Shown: positions 46,390 to 59,545, counted from the stretch's first letter. The stretch: 64,000 nt of DNA from Drechmeria coniospora (GCF_001625195.1 NC_054390.1:1178001-1242000), one strand, 5' to 3'. The notes: generated by a model not told the origin, from the letters alone. Translations and numbers: made by a program.

Positions 46390-47475
46390 TCAGTACTTGG
46401 TCGAGTAGCGCTGCGCCGTCGGCGAGTAGGGCATGTCGTAGGCGCTCGAGTGGCCGTAGGGGTCATCCGTGTACACCGTGGCCCTACGATCGTCGTCGGG
46501 CAGGAGTTCCTTGACCTCCCAGTTGTTCATCCGAGTGCCGACGGAGAACTCGAGGTCTTCCCTCGTGATGGAATCCCAGTACTGCGCGTTGCCGTCAGCA
46601 ATCAATCTCCTCGCCACGCCCCATGGGCGGAGCGGGGCCCTCGGCCGAGGCGGCCGACGTACCTTGTACACCATCATGACGGCCAGCAGGTTGCACATGG
46701 TGGCGAAGAAGAGCCCGTCGAGGTAGTGGCTCACGGCCGTGCAGATCTTGGCGCTGAAGGCGTACAGGATCACCTGGCCGGCGACGAAGAAGAAGATGCC
46801 AAAGGCAATGTCCCCCAGCGGCCACCGGTCCTGGAGCGTCCTCGTCACCAGGATGATCTGCATGCCGACGTAGATGAAGAGCTGCACGGCGTTGAGCAGG
46901 TAGAGGACGACGAAGAGGCCGACCGTCTTGGTCGGTCCCAGGCCGGCCCAGCCCCGGAAGGTGGCCATGGACACCAGCAGGGTGACGGCGAAGGCGACGA
47001 GGGAGCAGATGCGCAGCATCCATATCGACAGGGGCGTGCCGTCCTCGTACAGCTGGAAGCCGACGAAGCCGTTGATGAGCAGGCACGTCACGAGCGCGCT
47101 GCTCAGCCCGTTCTGCACGCTCACAAAGTACGGGTACGGCCCGCTCCCCGGGGGCACGACGCCGGCGTCCACGATGAGGGAGATGAAGGTCGTGAGCATG
47201 TATATGTAGAAGAAGGTCAGGATCTCCTTGCGGCCGACGGCGGTGAACTTGCTGCGGACGTGGATGATCATGACCACGGTCATGATGAGCGCGATGATGT
47301 GCATGGCCGAGACGGCGCCCTCGAAGATGATGGTGTTGGCCAGCTCGATGTTGCGCGCGTAGCAGTCGGGCTCGACGCCCACGCGACCCGACGCCGAGAG
47401 GACGGGGCCGATGTTGGCGCACAGCGGAAGCGGCGCATTCTGGCAGATGACCTTGAAGTCGCCAAAGGCCGACAT
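46390..47475 (-). CDS. CHS7: chitin synthase export chaperone CHS7
   Basis: ER membrane chaperone required for exit of chitin synthase III (Chs3) from the endoplasmic reticulum. Minus-strand exons 47475-46663 and 46581-46390 give 334 residues with about seven hydrophobic segments, the normal size and topology. Family landmarks: N-terminal FGDF and CQNAPLPLC, then CYARNIELANTIIFEGA, YPYFVSVQNGLSSALVTCLL, and GMQIILVTRTLQDRWPLGD. The C-terminus is cytosolic. The single intron (46582-46662, 81 nt) is a multiple of three and stop-free. Removing it joins MVYK to YWDSITREDLEFSVG, as in the family. Retention would insert an Arg/Pro-rich 27-residue loop. Confidence 0.96.
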   Translation of the reverse strand: MSAFGDFKVICQNAPLPLCANIGPVLSASGRVGVEPDCYARNIELANTIIFEGAVSAMHIIALIMTVVMIIHVRSKFTAVGRKEILTFFYIYMLTTFISLIVDAGVVPPGSGPYPYFVSVQNGLSSALVTCLLINGFVGFQLYEDGTPLSIWMLRICSLVAFAVTLLVSMATFRGWAGLGPTKTVGLFVVLYLLNAVQLFIYVGMQIILVTRTLQDRWPLGDIAFGIFFFVAGQVILYAFSAKICTAVSHYLDGLFFATMCNLLAVMMVYKVRRPPRPRAPLRPWGVARRLIADGNAQYWDSITREDLEFSVGTRMNNWEVKELLPDDDRRATVYTDDPYGHSSAYDMPYSPTAQRYSTKY

Positions 47476-49849
47476 GGCAACGATGGATCGCGACGAGTCT
47501 CGTCGTCGCCGCCTTGTCCGGGATCGGCCTCGGGGAGGAGGATGGGCGGAAGACGGGCGTCGTCGGGAGGAAAGGTGGACGAAACTGGCTCCGACGAGCC
47601 GGCCGGCCTTTGACGCCTAGGCTCGCCCCGAAGGTCTGGCGGGTGTATTCGACACGAAGCGTGGGGAGTCAGTCGCCCGGGTCGATGGGCCGTCCGTCTT
47701 CTCCTTGCCGCCACCAGCGGGACGTCGACGTGAGGTCTAGGGATAGGAGGAACGCCCCGAGCCGAGGGAGAGGGGGGACCGCTGGCTAAATCAGACGGCG
47801 ACGCCTCCACATGGACGGTGAGGCAGGATAGGGGTAGGCGATCAAACGAGAGTGGCGAGGATCTCGGGGGGAGGCGATGCAAGCGAGGGTGTATGACGTC
47901 TGCCCGCTGAAGTGACGTGATGCTGGGACGATGGTGTGGGAGCGCGCGATGGACGACGGCTGTGGAGGGAGGACGCAGGCAGGCTCGTTGCCTCGGAGAA
48001 ATGGAGTCGCCGGACGACGGGGGCCAGGTTGCTGACGCTTGTGCTGTAGCGCCGCGTCGTGCGCACCCAACCAAAACAACTCCTACGTACAGAGTACTTA
48101 CAGAGCACAGTGCCTACCTACTTAGGTACAACTAAGTACGTGACCATGACTAAGGAAGGCTACCAACTTGTGCATGATTGAGGACATGCTGTCAGTGTAC
48201 GTGTACATGGTACCCACGTGCCTACATAAATACGCAGTACTTGTAAGTACCTGTACATCGCCGATTAGCATACATAACGTGCATTCGTACTCTGCATTAC
48301 TCACACTGACGAACTTTGGCACTTTGTTGTCTTTGGTGTCCTTGGTATACTTGGTATACTTGGTATAATTACTTGGTACTTGGTATTCTCCGTACTTGGG
48401 TGTACAACTACTTGGTTCTACCGAAGCACCGCCTACTTGTGAAGCACTACGGAGTACTGTACTTACTTACTCGAACTCGGTGCAGTATTTAGATACAGTA
48501 CCTACTAGGTAACTAGGTACCTAGTAGTACTCCGTAGTAATGAGTGGTAATACGACGAGTAAACAACTAATATTCGGTGCCTGCTAACCTGTACACACAG
48601 TCGTTGCGCTTGTGGTTTGCATATACTTGCAACCACATGTAGTATTACTTGCACACATGTACTTGGGTGTTAGTACAGCGCAGTATTAACATTACATGAG
48701 ACTGTCCCAAGTGTATAATAGGTAAGTAGGTACTCCGTACTCGCAATAGACTGCACACCTACAGTAAGTATAACTAAGTACTTTGGTGTCCTATACAACC
48801 AGGACAGCTATAGGCAGGTGTGCACGTAAGCGAATAATAGGAAAGCAAGTGTTATATTCCCGCCGCGGCCGTTGGGTTGTACCCACCCTACACCGACGAG
48901 ATACTAGGCATCTATTACGGATAGATTACGAGAACTATACAGCTGTGGTTTCGCAGAGGAAATTAAAAGTGGAGGAAACTCTTATTCTCGACTGATATGG
49001 CCATCACCTGGACCGTTTCTGGGGAGAGAGGCTTACGAGACCACTTCAACCCAGTATCCGTCGTTCCGCAACGTAACTGCAATGTCACCCGAGAGAGTCA
49101 GAGGCAAGGTGAATTGCCAAGTTTTACGTAGTACTCCGTACGTATGGCCGCAAGTGGCGCAGTTTGACGTGGAACACAGTCGACCACCTCAACTTACTCG
49201 CACAGCTACAAGTACGCGCGTGGCATAATATAGGTGCACGACATCCCGACGACTCGCGGCAGCGGGCCCAGAGAGTTACCATCCGTCACATCGCAGCATC
49301 TTCAGCATGGAACACATCATCTTCTCCATTGACCTCCCCACCGGACGCGTCTTGTCATTGCTGACAATCAGTTCTATCTCTCAGCAGGCCCCGCAAGGGA
49401 GCCCATGCCAACTTCTGCTGTGCTCCAGAACCATGGGGCCGCTCGACAAGGGCCCTCTCCCAACCGTGCCTGCCCGCTGAGAAGCCCCCATGCACGCCGA
49501 GCCTCTCACGCCCCGTCGGCTCGCACGGCAACTGCACGCAGGGTCGCAATCTCGCCACGAAGCGCCGTTGGCCGAGACGTCGGCCGGCGGCGAATGATGG
49601 CCCATGGCGACAAGAGGCCGGCGGTGGCGATGCGAACGAACGAACGCGGGCTTTGGCTTCAGCCGCGGCGGGAGGAAACAAAACCAACTCCATGCCGTAA
49701 CGCCCAAGCCCATGCGATGCCAAATCATGCCGCGCGGAAAGCTCGCAAAGGGGTCGAGGCCCGAGAAAACGCAAAGCAGGAAGGGGAGGCATGGGAATGA
49801 AATGCAGAGGGATTGATTGCTGCTCGCACGAGGGGGACGCCGAGCACGC
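47476..49849. other. intergenic region between CHS7 and the cyclin gene
   Basis: No gene. 47476-48070 is the purine-rich (+) / pyrimidine-rich (-) leader and promoter of CHS7. About 48080-48790 and 49120-49160 carry GTAC-island sequence (GTACTCCGTAC-type words, TTGGTATACTTGGTATAC repeats near 48338-48370). 48800-49120 looks like AT-richer ordinary sequence. The remainder is probably the 3' flank of the cyclin gene. Confidence 0.45.
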
Positions 49850-49951
49850 TCAGTACCACCAAACGCCGCCGTGGGAGTGCGAGCCGTGCTGGGGCTGAGC
49901 GTAATAGTAGTGGCCTGCCGGCCAGGGGTGAGGAAACCACTGCCCCCATTG
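49850..49951 (-). other. candidate coding tail of the cyclin beyond an in-frame TAG
   Basis: Directly after the cyclin's TAG (49954-49952), in the same frame, 33 codons follow before TGA (49852-49850). They read QWGQWFPHPWPAGHYYYAQ and end HGGVWWY, with four further His and several Gln. This aromatic/His/Gln/Pro composition continues that of the upstream C-terminus and is unlike noncoding translation. It could be reached by stop readthrough, or by a 54-nt intron (50005-49952) with good acceptor ATCCCTCTTAG but poor donor GTCCGC. It could also be the relic of a CAG-to-TAG mutation. Confidence 0.55.
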
Positions 49952-51993
49952 CTAAGAGGGATAGTGCCCCTGCTGCCCGGCCTGGGCTGGGAGCCGCTGG
50001 CGGACCCTGTTGTCGACCAAAAATTCGGGCACCACGCCGGTCCGCACATCGTAGCGTCGGCCGAGGGGTTGGTAATGCATCTGATTCGGCTGCATGGGCA
50101 CCGACAGGTGATACTGGTCCAAGGACGCCGACGGCGGCGGGTAGAGGAGCTTGTTGACGTGCCGGACGGGCTTGTACGGGCTGGCCCGCTGCTGCAGGTA
50201 GACGCTGGGCGAGTTGGAGATGGGCGTGTGCAGGATGGGCGTGTGCACGGCCGAGGCGGGGCCGAGGTGTTCCGCCATCGGCGACGAGCCAAAGGGCGGC
50301 AAGCCCCCGGGGGATTGATGCTTCGTCGGCGTGCCGTAGCCCATGGCGGCGTGGTTGGGCAAGGGCGCGACGGGATACGACGGTCCCGGCACGCTCACCA
50401 CCGTCGGCATCGGGGGCAGCTGCGCCATCGTCGTCGTGGGGGAGGAGACGTAGAGCGAAGAGACGGCACGGGCGCCGGCTTGCAGCGGCGGCAGCGAGGG
50501 CACATGCTGACCCAAGCCGGCCACGGCATTGTACGCGTTCGAGGGGGGCGGATAGCCGCTCGTCGGCATCTGCGCGGCCGCTCCAAGCATCGTCAGCTGC
50601 GGCACGGGCAGCCTCGACGTCTCGGGGCGGTTGAAGACGGGCACGGCCACCAGCTGGCCGGCCACGTGCCGTTTCGACGGATGGTCGGCCAAATCGTCGT
50701 CCGAACTTCGCTTCCGCGAAGCGGCATTCGTCACGGGCTTGGCAGCCAACGGCGATGTGGCGTCGGCTTGGTATGCCGCGTAGTTCTTGGTGCGACCGGA
50801 CGACGGCGAGAGCCTGGGCGCTGCCGACGGCGTGTGGGGTGCCACGTCGGCCATGGCTGGCTGCGTCGCTCCCGTGGGAGAGGCGAGGGGAGAGTGAAAG
50901 ACCTTGGTCGGGGATGGAATGTGAATGGGCGAGGCGGGCAGCTTGAGAGCCCGTTCGTAGTGCTCGCGGAAGTTGGCCAGCTTGCCGAGCCAGTTTTCCC
51001 ACTCCTGCTTGGAAGCGAGCAGGTTGTACCGCATGTTGCTCAAGAACTCCACCTCCATGACGTGGATTTCCTGCACGGCGAAGCATGACACTTCGGCCCA
51101 GGTTTTGTTTGTGTAGGTGTTGTCGTCGAGAACTAGAATGGAAGCGGGCATCAGCAGACGACTCCGACCAAGGCGTCGCGGCTCGGCGCCGGCGGGGAGC
51201 GAGGAGCGAGCATACACTTATTGCCCAGCATCAGGGCCACGGTGAGAAGTCGGTATTCGCTGCCGGCTCGCCCCTTGATCTGCGGCGTCGACAATTTCAG
51301 ACGATAGATGAAGAGGAGCGCCAGGAAAATGACGTTTTGCGTCACCTGCGTCGTCGACAGGACATTGTACACCCATTTTCGAAACTGCTCGTAGGGCTTG
51401 GCCAAGTTGGGAAGTCGAGGCGTCGAAAGGTTGGCATTCGTCGACGGCACGGATTCGGCCTTTCTCAAGTTGTCGACGGAATCGAACCAGAAGAGACAGG
51501 TCATCTATCGAGAGCAACGTGAGCCGTCGAACAGGCAAGACGGACGGGGAAGGAAGGGGGCAGTGGGGGTTAGGGGCATAATCACCTGTGCCGCAAAGTC
51601 GGACAGGTTTCCGCCGTTGGGACTGATGCACTTGGGGAGTTGGAGGCTGTGGAAAACCAGGGCGTCCGAATGTGATTGAGAGGCGGAGCCATCCTGCTTG
51701 GCAGCGGCCGCCTTGTCGAGGCTCGGCGTCGACGGTTGGGAAGACTGGTCGGAGACGGTGGGAGGAAGCAGGGTCGGCATGTGTGCAGGCATGGCGATGG
51801 CGTTGCTCATGGCCTGAGGAGCGGCAGTCAAGTGCGTTCGGCCGGCGTGGGAAGGATAGCGGTACTGCTGAGAGCATCCCCCTTCCTCGGCCAAAGCTTT
51901 GGGTCGACGAGGATGAACGATGGCGGTGGGGTGGTAGCCGTGGATGGCACGACCATCGTGGGGGGGCCTCGCCGACTGGTACATGGTGCTCAT
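49952..51993 (-). CDS. Pho80/Clg1-type cyclin
   Basis: Cyclin partner of a Pho85-like kinase. Minus-strand exons 51993-51586, 51504-51216 and 51132-49952 give 625 residues to the first stop. The cyclin box begins about residue 137 (MTCLFWFDSVDNL) and runs through YEQFRKWVYNVLSTTQVT, FLALLFIYRLK, EYRLLTVALMLGNKFLDDNTYTNKTW and EIHVMEVEFLSNMRYNL to about 280. The N-terminal 135 residues and the long Pro/Ser/Gln-rich C-terminus are probably disordered, with a possible nuclear signal (RKRSS). Introns are 81 and 83 nt. The second splice uses donor GTATGC and restores GNKFLDDNT exactly. The in-frame TAG is followed by a protein-like tail, described separately, so the true C-terminus is uncertain. 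Confidence 0.9.
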
Positions 51994-53110
51994 GTCGTCG
52001 AAGGGCGGCGTCTCGAGGCGATGTCGGTGCCCGCAAGCTCGCCGTCGTCCGTCTTCTCGGAGAAGGAACTCGACAGGCCACGAGCGTGGAACATGGGAGG
52101 TTCCCGCGGAAGAGGGAGGAGGTCAGTCAGGCCGTCCGGGTGCGAGTCGAAAGTTTGCCGTCGTGGCCGAGGCGTGCCTATGTGCCTGGGCTGCTTCGAA
52201 AGCAGAGCAAATCAAGGGCAATTCGAATCGATTCGGCGTCGACGTCGGACGGGCGTTTTCGAATGGGGGAGGGGCCGAGGACGAGAGCGTCGGACGATTG
52301 ATTCGGAAACGAGGACGAGGACGAGGAGGATAGAGGGAGAGGGTGCTGAGCAGAGCAGAGGAGTTGATGGAGGTGGTTTGCCGAGAGCTGTTCAACGGGG
52401 AGGGGGGGGGGGGGGGGGCAATGCAGGGATTATCTTCTCCCACGTGAAAGGGAAACAAGGAGGGAAGGGAACAGGTAGGATGAGGTCGTCATTTGAGGAG
52501 ATGGCCGGTCAGGAGCAGCAGGTCATGATGGAGGCAGGAAGCAGAGCGGGCTCATCGAACGACGCATGAAATTGCAGCAGGCCGGCTGGTCATGAGAGAA
52601 GAGGGATGGATGGAAAGTGTAGGCAGAGGGACGGCCTCGGCAGGATAGGATGGATGGATGGTGGAGGGAAGATGGACGATGTCAACCTTGGACCCGAGCT
52701 CTGGTTGGTTGGTTGGCGGGTGCTTGGCTGGGAGGAAGTCAAGCACGGGTCCGGCACTCGAGGTACTGCCACTGGCTCTTTGCGAACCTAATCAGGGCAT
52801 CGGCAGGACGTCGACGAGAGTAGGGGAGGCGCCGGAAGGGAGAGGAGAGTCGGAGGACGGACCAGAGTCAGTTCCATGTCGTGTCGTGTCGTCCTGGAGA
52901 AGCCCGCCGGGCGTCGTGGTGGCTCCCGCTGGCGGAGTCTCGTTTCTCTCTCAGACATTCACTGGCACACGGCACACACCTCCACCAGTCCACTCGTCGG
53001 CCAGGCAGGCAGGCAGCGAGGCGGGCAGCCCCTCCCCCCAGGGGGGGGGGGGGGAGGGGGGGCTTGCCTTAGCGGAGGCCCATTAGCGACAAGTTTACCA
53101 AGGGTCGCCG
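51994..53110. promoter_or_regulatory. long pyrimidine-rich (minus strand) leader/promoter of the cyclin gene
   Basis: About 1.1 kb that is purine-rich on +, hence C/T-rich upstream of the minus-strand cyclin start. It contains long G runs on + (17 G at 52402-52418; 14 and 7 G at 53041-53062). Such extended C/T-rich leaders precede other genes here. No independent gene is supported. Confidence 0.45.
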
Positions 53111-55933
53111 CCTCCGCTGTGAATGTTCAGGTACTTTTTACAGTGCAGCGCCGCAGGTACTTGCTCTGCGCAAGCGCTCGCACGGAACCAGCATCACAGG
53201 TGCGGAGTACTGTACGGTCGACGGGGAAAGCAAGCGAGCCCAAGGTGCAAGGGCCGTCGTACCGCTACCGCATCTTGTCGCGGTACGAGGCAACTAGCAG
53301 GAGCCTTTGCCCGCGCGGGATCCACGCAAAGGATCGCTTGCTCACTCGAACGGGGCAGCAGATGGCAAACGGATGGCGATGCGGCGCGATACGAAGGGCC
53401 CTTGCCCGCCCGTCCGGCGGCCCATGTGCGACCTTTTGAAGTGCCCTGCAGTCCGGCTTGGCAGGCGGCGAGACCGCAGCAGCGCCGTTCGCAGCCACTG
53501 GCCGGCCATCCGTTGTGGAAAGGAAAGTCTCTTTCGAAACTAAGTGGTCCCTCGACCAGTGTTGTTGGATGACCAAAGGAGGCATGGGCCGCAGATCGAC
53601 ATTTGCTTCACGACGACGAGCCGTCGGATGCCACTCGAGCAGGCGCCCATGCACAGGCAAGCACTCGGTTCCCGCACGTGTGCGAGTAATTTGGCCGGTC
53701 CATGACGGCGGTCGCTTGGGGAGCGACGGCGACAATTCATGCCAGGTTGACGACGCGAGAACGGTTTCCACGTAGGGAGCACCGATGGCCGATGCGTACT
53801 AACGGATCAAGTACAGTACTTGTTTGTACATGTACATGTTTGTGCTGTAGGTGGTGGCATGCTAGTGCTAGGTTAGTTGCCATCCACCGGCACAGCAGGC
53901 GAGCACAGTACCTAGTACCGACTACATGCAAGTACTCCGTAGACCTGCTATTACTTGCTACCTGCTTGGTACCTAGTACTAATTACAAGTGCTACGTGAG
54001 GACTGTACTGTTAGGTAACTACTAGGTACCTAAGTTAGTACTAGGTACTTGGTAACCTATTGATGATGCGGGTTCGCCTCCCGGTTTCCGCAAGGAGGCC
54101 TGGTCTGTCTTGCCTCCTGTTCGTTCATGCATTCGCCCGCTTCGCGCTGGGTGGGTTGCCTGCGCCGTCCTTGCCTCCGCTCAAGCGTCTACTAGGTACC
54201 TAGGTACCTTAGGTACAGAGATCCTGCCAACGGGTGCTACGGAGGATCGAAATAGTACTAGGAAGGCAACCACCAACAGTCCATGTACCAAGGCGCTTGG
54301 GACCGGCGTAAGCGTCCTCTGCACAAGCACACAGTACATGTACCGTGATCATTCGTGCTAGCATGACTACAGTAAGCGTACGGCACGAGTACAGTGTGTG
54401 CCTCATGGTGGTGCGCGTAAAGCTTGCGGCGGCATGTACTTGCACCTACATGTACTAGCACCTACTTGCACGTACTGTACTTGCACGCCGTACTCCGTAC
54501 ATGCAACCCTTCAGCAGCCAGCAGTGCCGCACAACCACAAGCGGTGCAGTGCTTCCGCGGAGGAGGTGATGGTGCTACATGTACATGTACGGAGTACACC
54601 GACATGTACCCCGACGGTAAGAAAAGGGGTCTCACGTCCACCATGCCTAGACACTAATTTCACACGAGCATGATCACGTCGATGGCTATTTGAATCAAGT
54701 ACGCTTCGAGAGGGGCACTAGGCACTATTCCGTGTAGACATTGAATTTCATCTCGACACGGAGCACGCCATGCCGGTAATACCGCACTGCTGCGAATTAC
54801 ATTGTTGCATGTGCTTGCGGGTACGGGGTGCGGAGCACAGAGTAAATCTTAGCACTGTGCTGTGCCGTACTGTACTGTACTGCACGTACTCGTACAGTTC
54901 ACCTGGCCGTGCTGCGTTTTGTTTCGCCAACCACCCTTGACGGTCGACCGGTGCACTGCGAGGACGGTCGAGTAGTACCGCTGGGGACTGGGTTTGCAGC
55001 ACAGTTCTTGCAGGCAAGTACCGTGCACAAAGGTGCGGTACGGCCATGAGTGTTTGCGCCGATGGCTTGCGTCTTGATTCGTACCTTGTATCGGCACAAC
55101 AAAGGTGAGATGCACTGTAATCACGGAGTACATGATCAACAGTAATTACTCCGTGCAAGCAAAGTACTGTAAGTAATAATTTCATGCTGGACACTGCCCA
55201 CATCCCGCAGGCAGGCGCAACGAGTCACTGCTAGGTACCAAGGTACTTGGTACCATGGGTACTTGGTACGGTACTACCTCGCAGCCAGGGCCACTCACTG
55301 TACGGAGTACTCGTATAGGAACTTGTGTAAGTACAGTAATGCAGCAAGTATTACTATTACTGGTGCTTGCCCAGACGACGCACCAACTGCCTGCCCGGTA
55401 CGTACTCGTAGGTACCAACGCAGCAAGGACGCTCCGTCACCGTCGTCGTGGGTTGCCAATTCAATCAGCGTCCACCGTCCATGGCACGAAATGCATCCAC
55501 CGCTCGTACATGAGCCAATTTCCGTGCCTTGGATCCTCGCTGGCGTTCCAGCCAACGTTAAGCAATGGCTCCTTCGAACCGGCAAGGCATGGTGCCAGTA
55601 CCTCTGCGTGGTACCATGGACAGCCAAGTAAGTACTTGCTTCCTTGCAGTGATCGAGGACGATACTTATGTGCAAGGACTTGTACGTACGTGAGCTCGTC
55701 AATACCAACCGCCCTGGGTTTGTTGCACGCAAAGGTACTGTGCTTGGGTGCAGGATCCACCGACAGGTCGTCTCTTTGCCCTTTCTGGAACCGAGCCTCC
55801 CAGTGTTGGCTGCAGCCCCGATTGGCGTTGAATGGAGACGACGGAAGCGTTATTACGAGCAAACTTGTGAGCCCCATGCGTGTCATTGGTCACGGCACGG
55901 CGCGCCATCGTACGGTAGGTGTGCTCAAGCACA

Positions 55934-55961
55934 GTCATACTGGTCATACTGGTCATACTGT
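55934..55961. repeat. 10-bp repeat TCATACTGGT, three copies
   Basis: TCATACTGGT repeats three times, the third ending in CTGTG. It sits in a GTAC-rich patch without genes. Confidence 0.8.
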
Positions 55962-58900
55962 GACGGAGTGCCCCGTACGGAGCAGGAAAGTACTTGCAGC
56001 CAACACGGCACCATGGTGACGCTCACAGGGACGTGCGAGAACCTGGTGCTCACAAGAACCACGACGCCTGGCGACGGACCGACGCACCCAACCGCCTGGT
56101 ACCATGTAGGTGCCATGTACAGGTAATTGCCATGTACAGGTACCATGTACAAGCAGCTACCTGACGGTCGCAGGCGCCCAGCTACGTACCTAGTACCTGG
56201 CATTGGAGAGCAGCAACGGCGGACAATGTACTCCGTACCTGCACTAATTCACCCACCGCACACCGTACGGAGACCTCCGCGCAGCCATGGCCGCTCGTAT
56301 CCCGTATCCCGTATCCCGTACGAACGCATTGATATGCAGCACGTACTTACTTACTCGTCTCGGTGGCGAGCACGTAGTTAACAGCGCCGGCGCATGTGCT
56401 TGCTTGTACACGGTACCGGGCAGCCAGCGTGGACGGTGCCATGGCCGCGAGTGCGTATTCATTCATCACACTCCGTAGTTGCCGCAAGCATTGGACGACA
56501 TTGATCAACGGCCAGATGCCACCAGAGCACCGATGCCCGCCCCCCCCGAAGCGCAGAGGCAGCGGGCGAGCCCACCCTTGCACAGGCACTATTTGATTAA
56601 CCCCTACGCCGACTTGGGCCAACAGCCTCGGACCCCGGCGGACTGGCTGGAACGGACGGGAGGCGAAACAGATTCGAGGCTCGACAAACGGCGCCGTGTC
56701 AAGCCTCGATTCCTCGGCGGCACCAGCGAATCTCTGGCCCGTGGCCCGCATTATGACCTGCTTCAGCGCAGCAGCCACGGCAGACGCAAGGCGTGGCCGG
56801 ATGGGGGGACCGATCTCGTCTGCACCTCCTTCGCGCACGTACAGTATTATTACTCGGTGCGAGCGAGCGGACGGCATGGCCAAGGTGCACACGCATTCAT
56901 TCATTCGTCCGTCCGCCCGCTCCCACACTTGCAATGTCTTGCACCCACCGTACTGTACGAGCTCATCGGCGCCCGCCACGCACATGGTTCGATTGTCGAA
57001 GCCGACGCATCGCACGCAACACGCAGCGCATTCGCCGCACCGCGCCCTGCTCGCGCCATCTTTCTTCGCACGAACACGGGTCGTCCGACGCACCGGCGTC
57101 GTCGGCCTCCCGACCTTGCTCGTCAAGCACGCGAGGGCCAAGTCGCGGCCGACGCGAGGCCGCTTACGAGTCTCGTGGGCAGGCGGGCGTGAGACGGCCC
57201 ACAGAAAGAGCGCGGCTGACGCAACTCGTGTTGTATCAGGCACCGGTGGCGGCAGCGTCTTCCGTCTCGGCGGTAGGAAGCGGGAGGTGGTGGTGGGCGG
57301 GCGAAGAAAGGCATCAAGAACGTCGAGGGCGGCGCAGGCGTAAAGCGGCTGCGCCGGCGGTGGCATGGTTGAGATGCATGTGTCATGGGCGCCGAGGCAT
57401 GCAGGTGGCAGCCAAACCTTCCCACCGTGTCCGAAGCCGGCTCCGTCGCCCATCAGGCGGTGGGTGCATCTCGACGGCCACGGCTGGTTGGCAGCGATCC
57501 CCCCGTGTGCTGGTATCGTACCCAATGCCAATGGATGGCTTGGTAGCACGCGCAAAGCATGGACGCGGAGCAGGCTACCTAGCAGGAACTAACGGAGTAG
57601 GCGGAGCGGATTGCACTGTAGTGTAAGTACTCTCGGCTGGAGTGTGCTGGCATTTGTTGCTTGTTGTACTTGGGTGCGCATGCTCGGGTGCGCAGCTTGC
57701 GCTTGCGGGTGGGAGGCACGTACTTGAGGCGCTGTAACTCGCCAGTAGGCTTAGCAGGTCCCGAGCACACTTGCAAAACACAGAGGGACTTGCACGAATG
57801 ATTGTGTCTCAACTAACGACGTGTACCAGTGATGCACGCAATTCGGCACGGACAGCCCAGACGAGCCGGCTGCTATTCCGCTCAGGCCCAGCCATGCAGG
57901 GAGGGAGAGAGAGGGGGGGGGGGGGGGGTGTCCTATGCAATGCTGAACGAGCTTTGATACTCCGTACTCCGTGAAACTAGTCAATATAATTACCGTACGG
58001 AGTGTGGTGCCAGTTCTTACCGCAATACATTCGGGGCACGGGTGGACAAAGGATGGAAGTGATTCGGGCTCATGTCCACCCGCCGTCTCGTCAGCGATGG
58101 CCCTCTCGTCGGTAGCGGTGCCATCGCAATGCGCTCGTTTGGTTCCACGTTGACCCATGCCGTCATGGAGAGGGTCCTTTCGCTGCGTGCAGAGCAAATT
58201 ACATTTGCCGGTACGGAGTAGCGTCCTCTGTATTGTTGAGCGTTGCGTACGCTGTATTACCTCCCAGCGCAAGGACACCCCGCTGGGGCTGGAGCGAGTC
58301 CGGCTGAGCAAATTGCACGAAGCGCCTCTTATCCACTACCATCTCCACGACGTCCATGGATGGCATGCCGATCAACGTACGACGAGGATATGACGAAGGA
58401 TGAGGGTGGCGAGCCGTGCAGGAGGTTGCGAGCGACGATGCATCAAGATGCATCATCCTGGTGGGTGCCAGCCGTATCATCCATGGATTGCGCCGACGAC
58501 GCATGATGACAAGCACAGTGCACTAACGAGCAAAGGTACGGGTCCTCCGCGCCGGAACCTTGTTCGGTTAGCCTACAGGCGGCAGCACACATCTCCGTAC
58601 GAGGACGGGGCCCCAGTACAGTGGCTGCGAGTATTAGGCGTACTAAGGCACGCATATGGTGGTGGTGCACAAGCAGACAGCGCATGTACAGTAATTACAC
58701 GGTGCTTGTGCAGTAAGAAGTAATACTTATTGTACTAGCTGTAAGTACGTGCTGTTCTGGTCACGGGGCCAGCAGTACTTACGGAGCAATGTGCGGAGTG
58801 CCAAGTGCAAGTGCGGAGTACGGTGGATATGTGCCTGATGGGCGCAAGAGCAGGGCGGCACGCGGCCAGGGGCTGGGGGAAACCCGTCGTCAGTTTCCCA

Positions 58901-59460
58901 TCATTGGCCAGCCGGCCATGGAGATTGCTGCATGTACAACTAATAATACATGTATAATACGACGATATTAATACAAATACTTGCGCTTGAACGGAGTGCG
59001 GAGTACTTATGAGTTGTACTCGCTTGCATGAAAGTACGGAGTATGGTTAGTACGGAACACTCCGTGCTCCGTCATGCTATTTATTGCAGATACCAAGTAT
59101 TACTTACAGAGCACTACTGCATGTACAGAGCACTACTGCGTGTACTTACAATACAGTACTCCGTACAGCAATAGTACTTTGGCAATGGCCACCGAATTAC
59201 TCGAACCGGCTCCGTTCTCCCTGCTGTACTGTAATTACTTGAATGGTACCTGTAGCACAGCAGAGCCGTTCAGACGACAACAAGCATGATGCACCCAAGT
59301 GCGTGCATGCGCCCACCACCACCGACAAGTATTCCTCTATCCATTTGCTGACTGATTTGCCTTTACAGCCATTTGAATCTCTACCTGCACATGCAGCAAG
59401 AATGCACCGACACGCATCACCTATCCTTTTCGTCTCGCACTCGTGTCGGATGCCAAGCCA

Positions 59461-59545
59461 GGCATTCATGGCTGACGCTGACGGCCGATGGCTGACGGCC
59501 GACGGCCGATGGCTGATGGGCTGATGGGCTGATGAGCTGATGAGC
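59461..59545. repeat. degenerate GCTGACGG / GCTGATGG tandem
   Basis: Units of 7-10 bp (GCTGACGGCC, GATGGCTGAC, GGGCTGAT, GAGCTGAT) repeat across about 85 bp with drift from GACGG to GATGG to GATGA types. Confidence 0.75.

Noticed and set aside
46324..47613. 429-codon open frame on + over CHS7
   Set aside because: Mirror frame of the CHS7 membrane segments, rich in Asp/His/Arg, with no domain.
49817..51088. 423-codon open frame on + over the cyclin gene
   Set aside because: Antisense of the cyclin C-terminal low-complexity region; the cyclin box is unambiguous on the minus strand.
56347..57555. 402-codon open frame on the minus strand in the right flank
   Set aside because: Frames on both strands are long here because of GC-rich composition. 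The translation is Arg/Pro/Ala-rich with no domain or intron pattern. Expression data would be needed.
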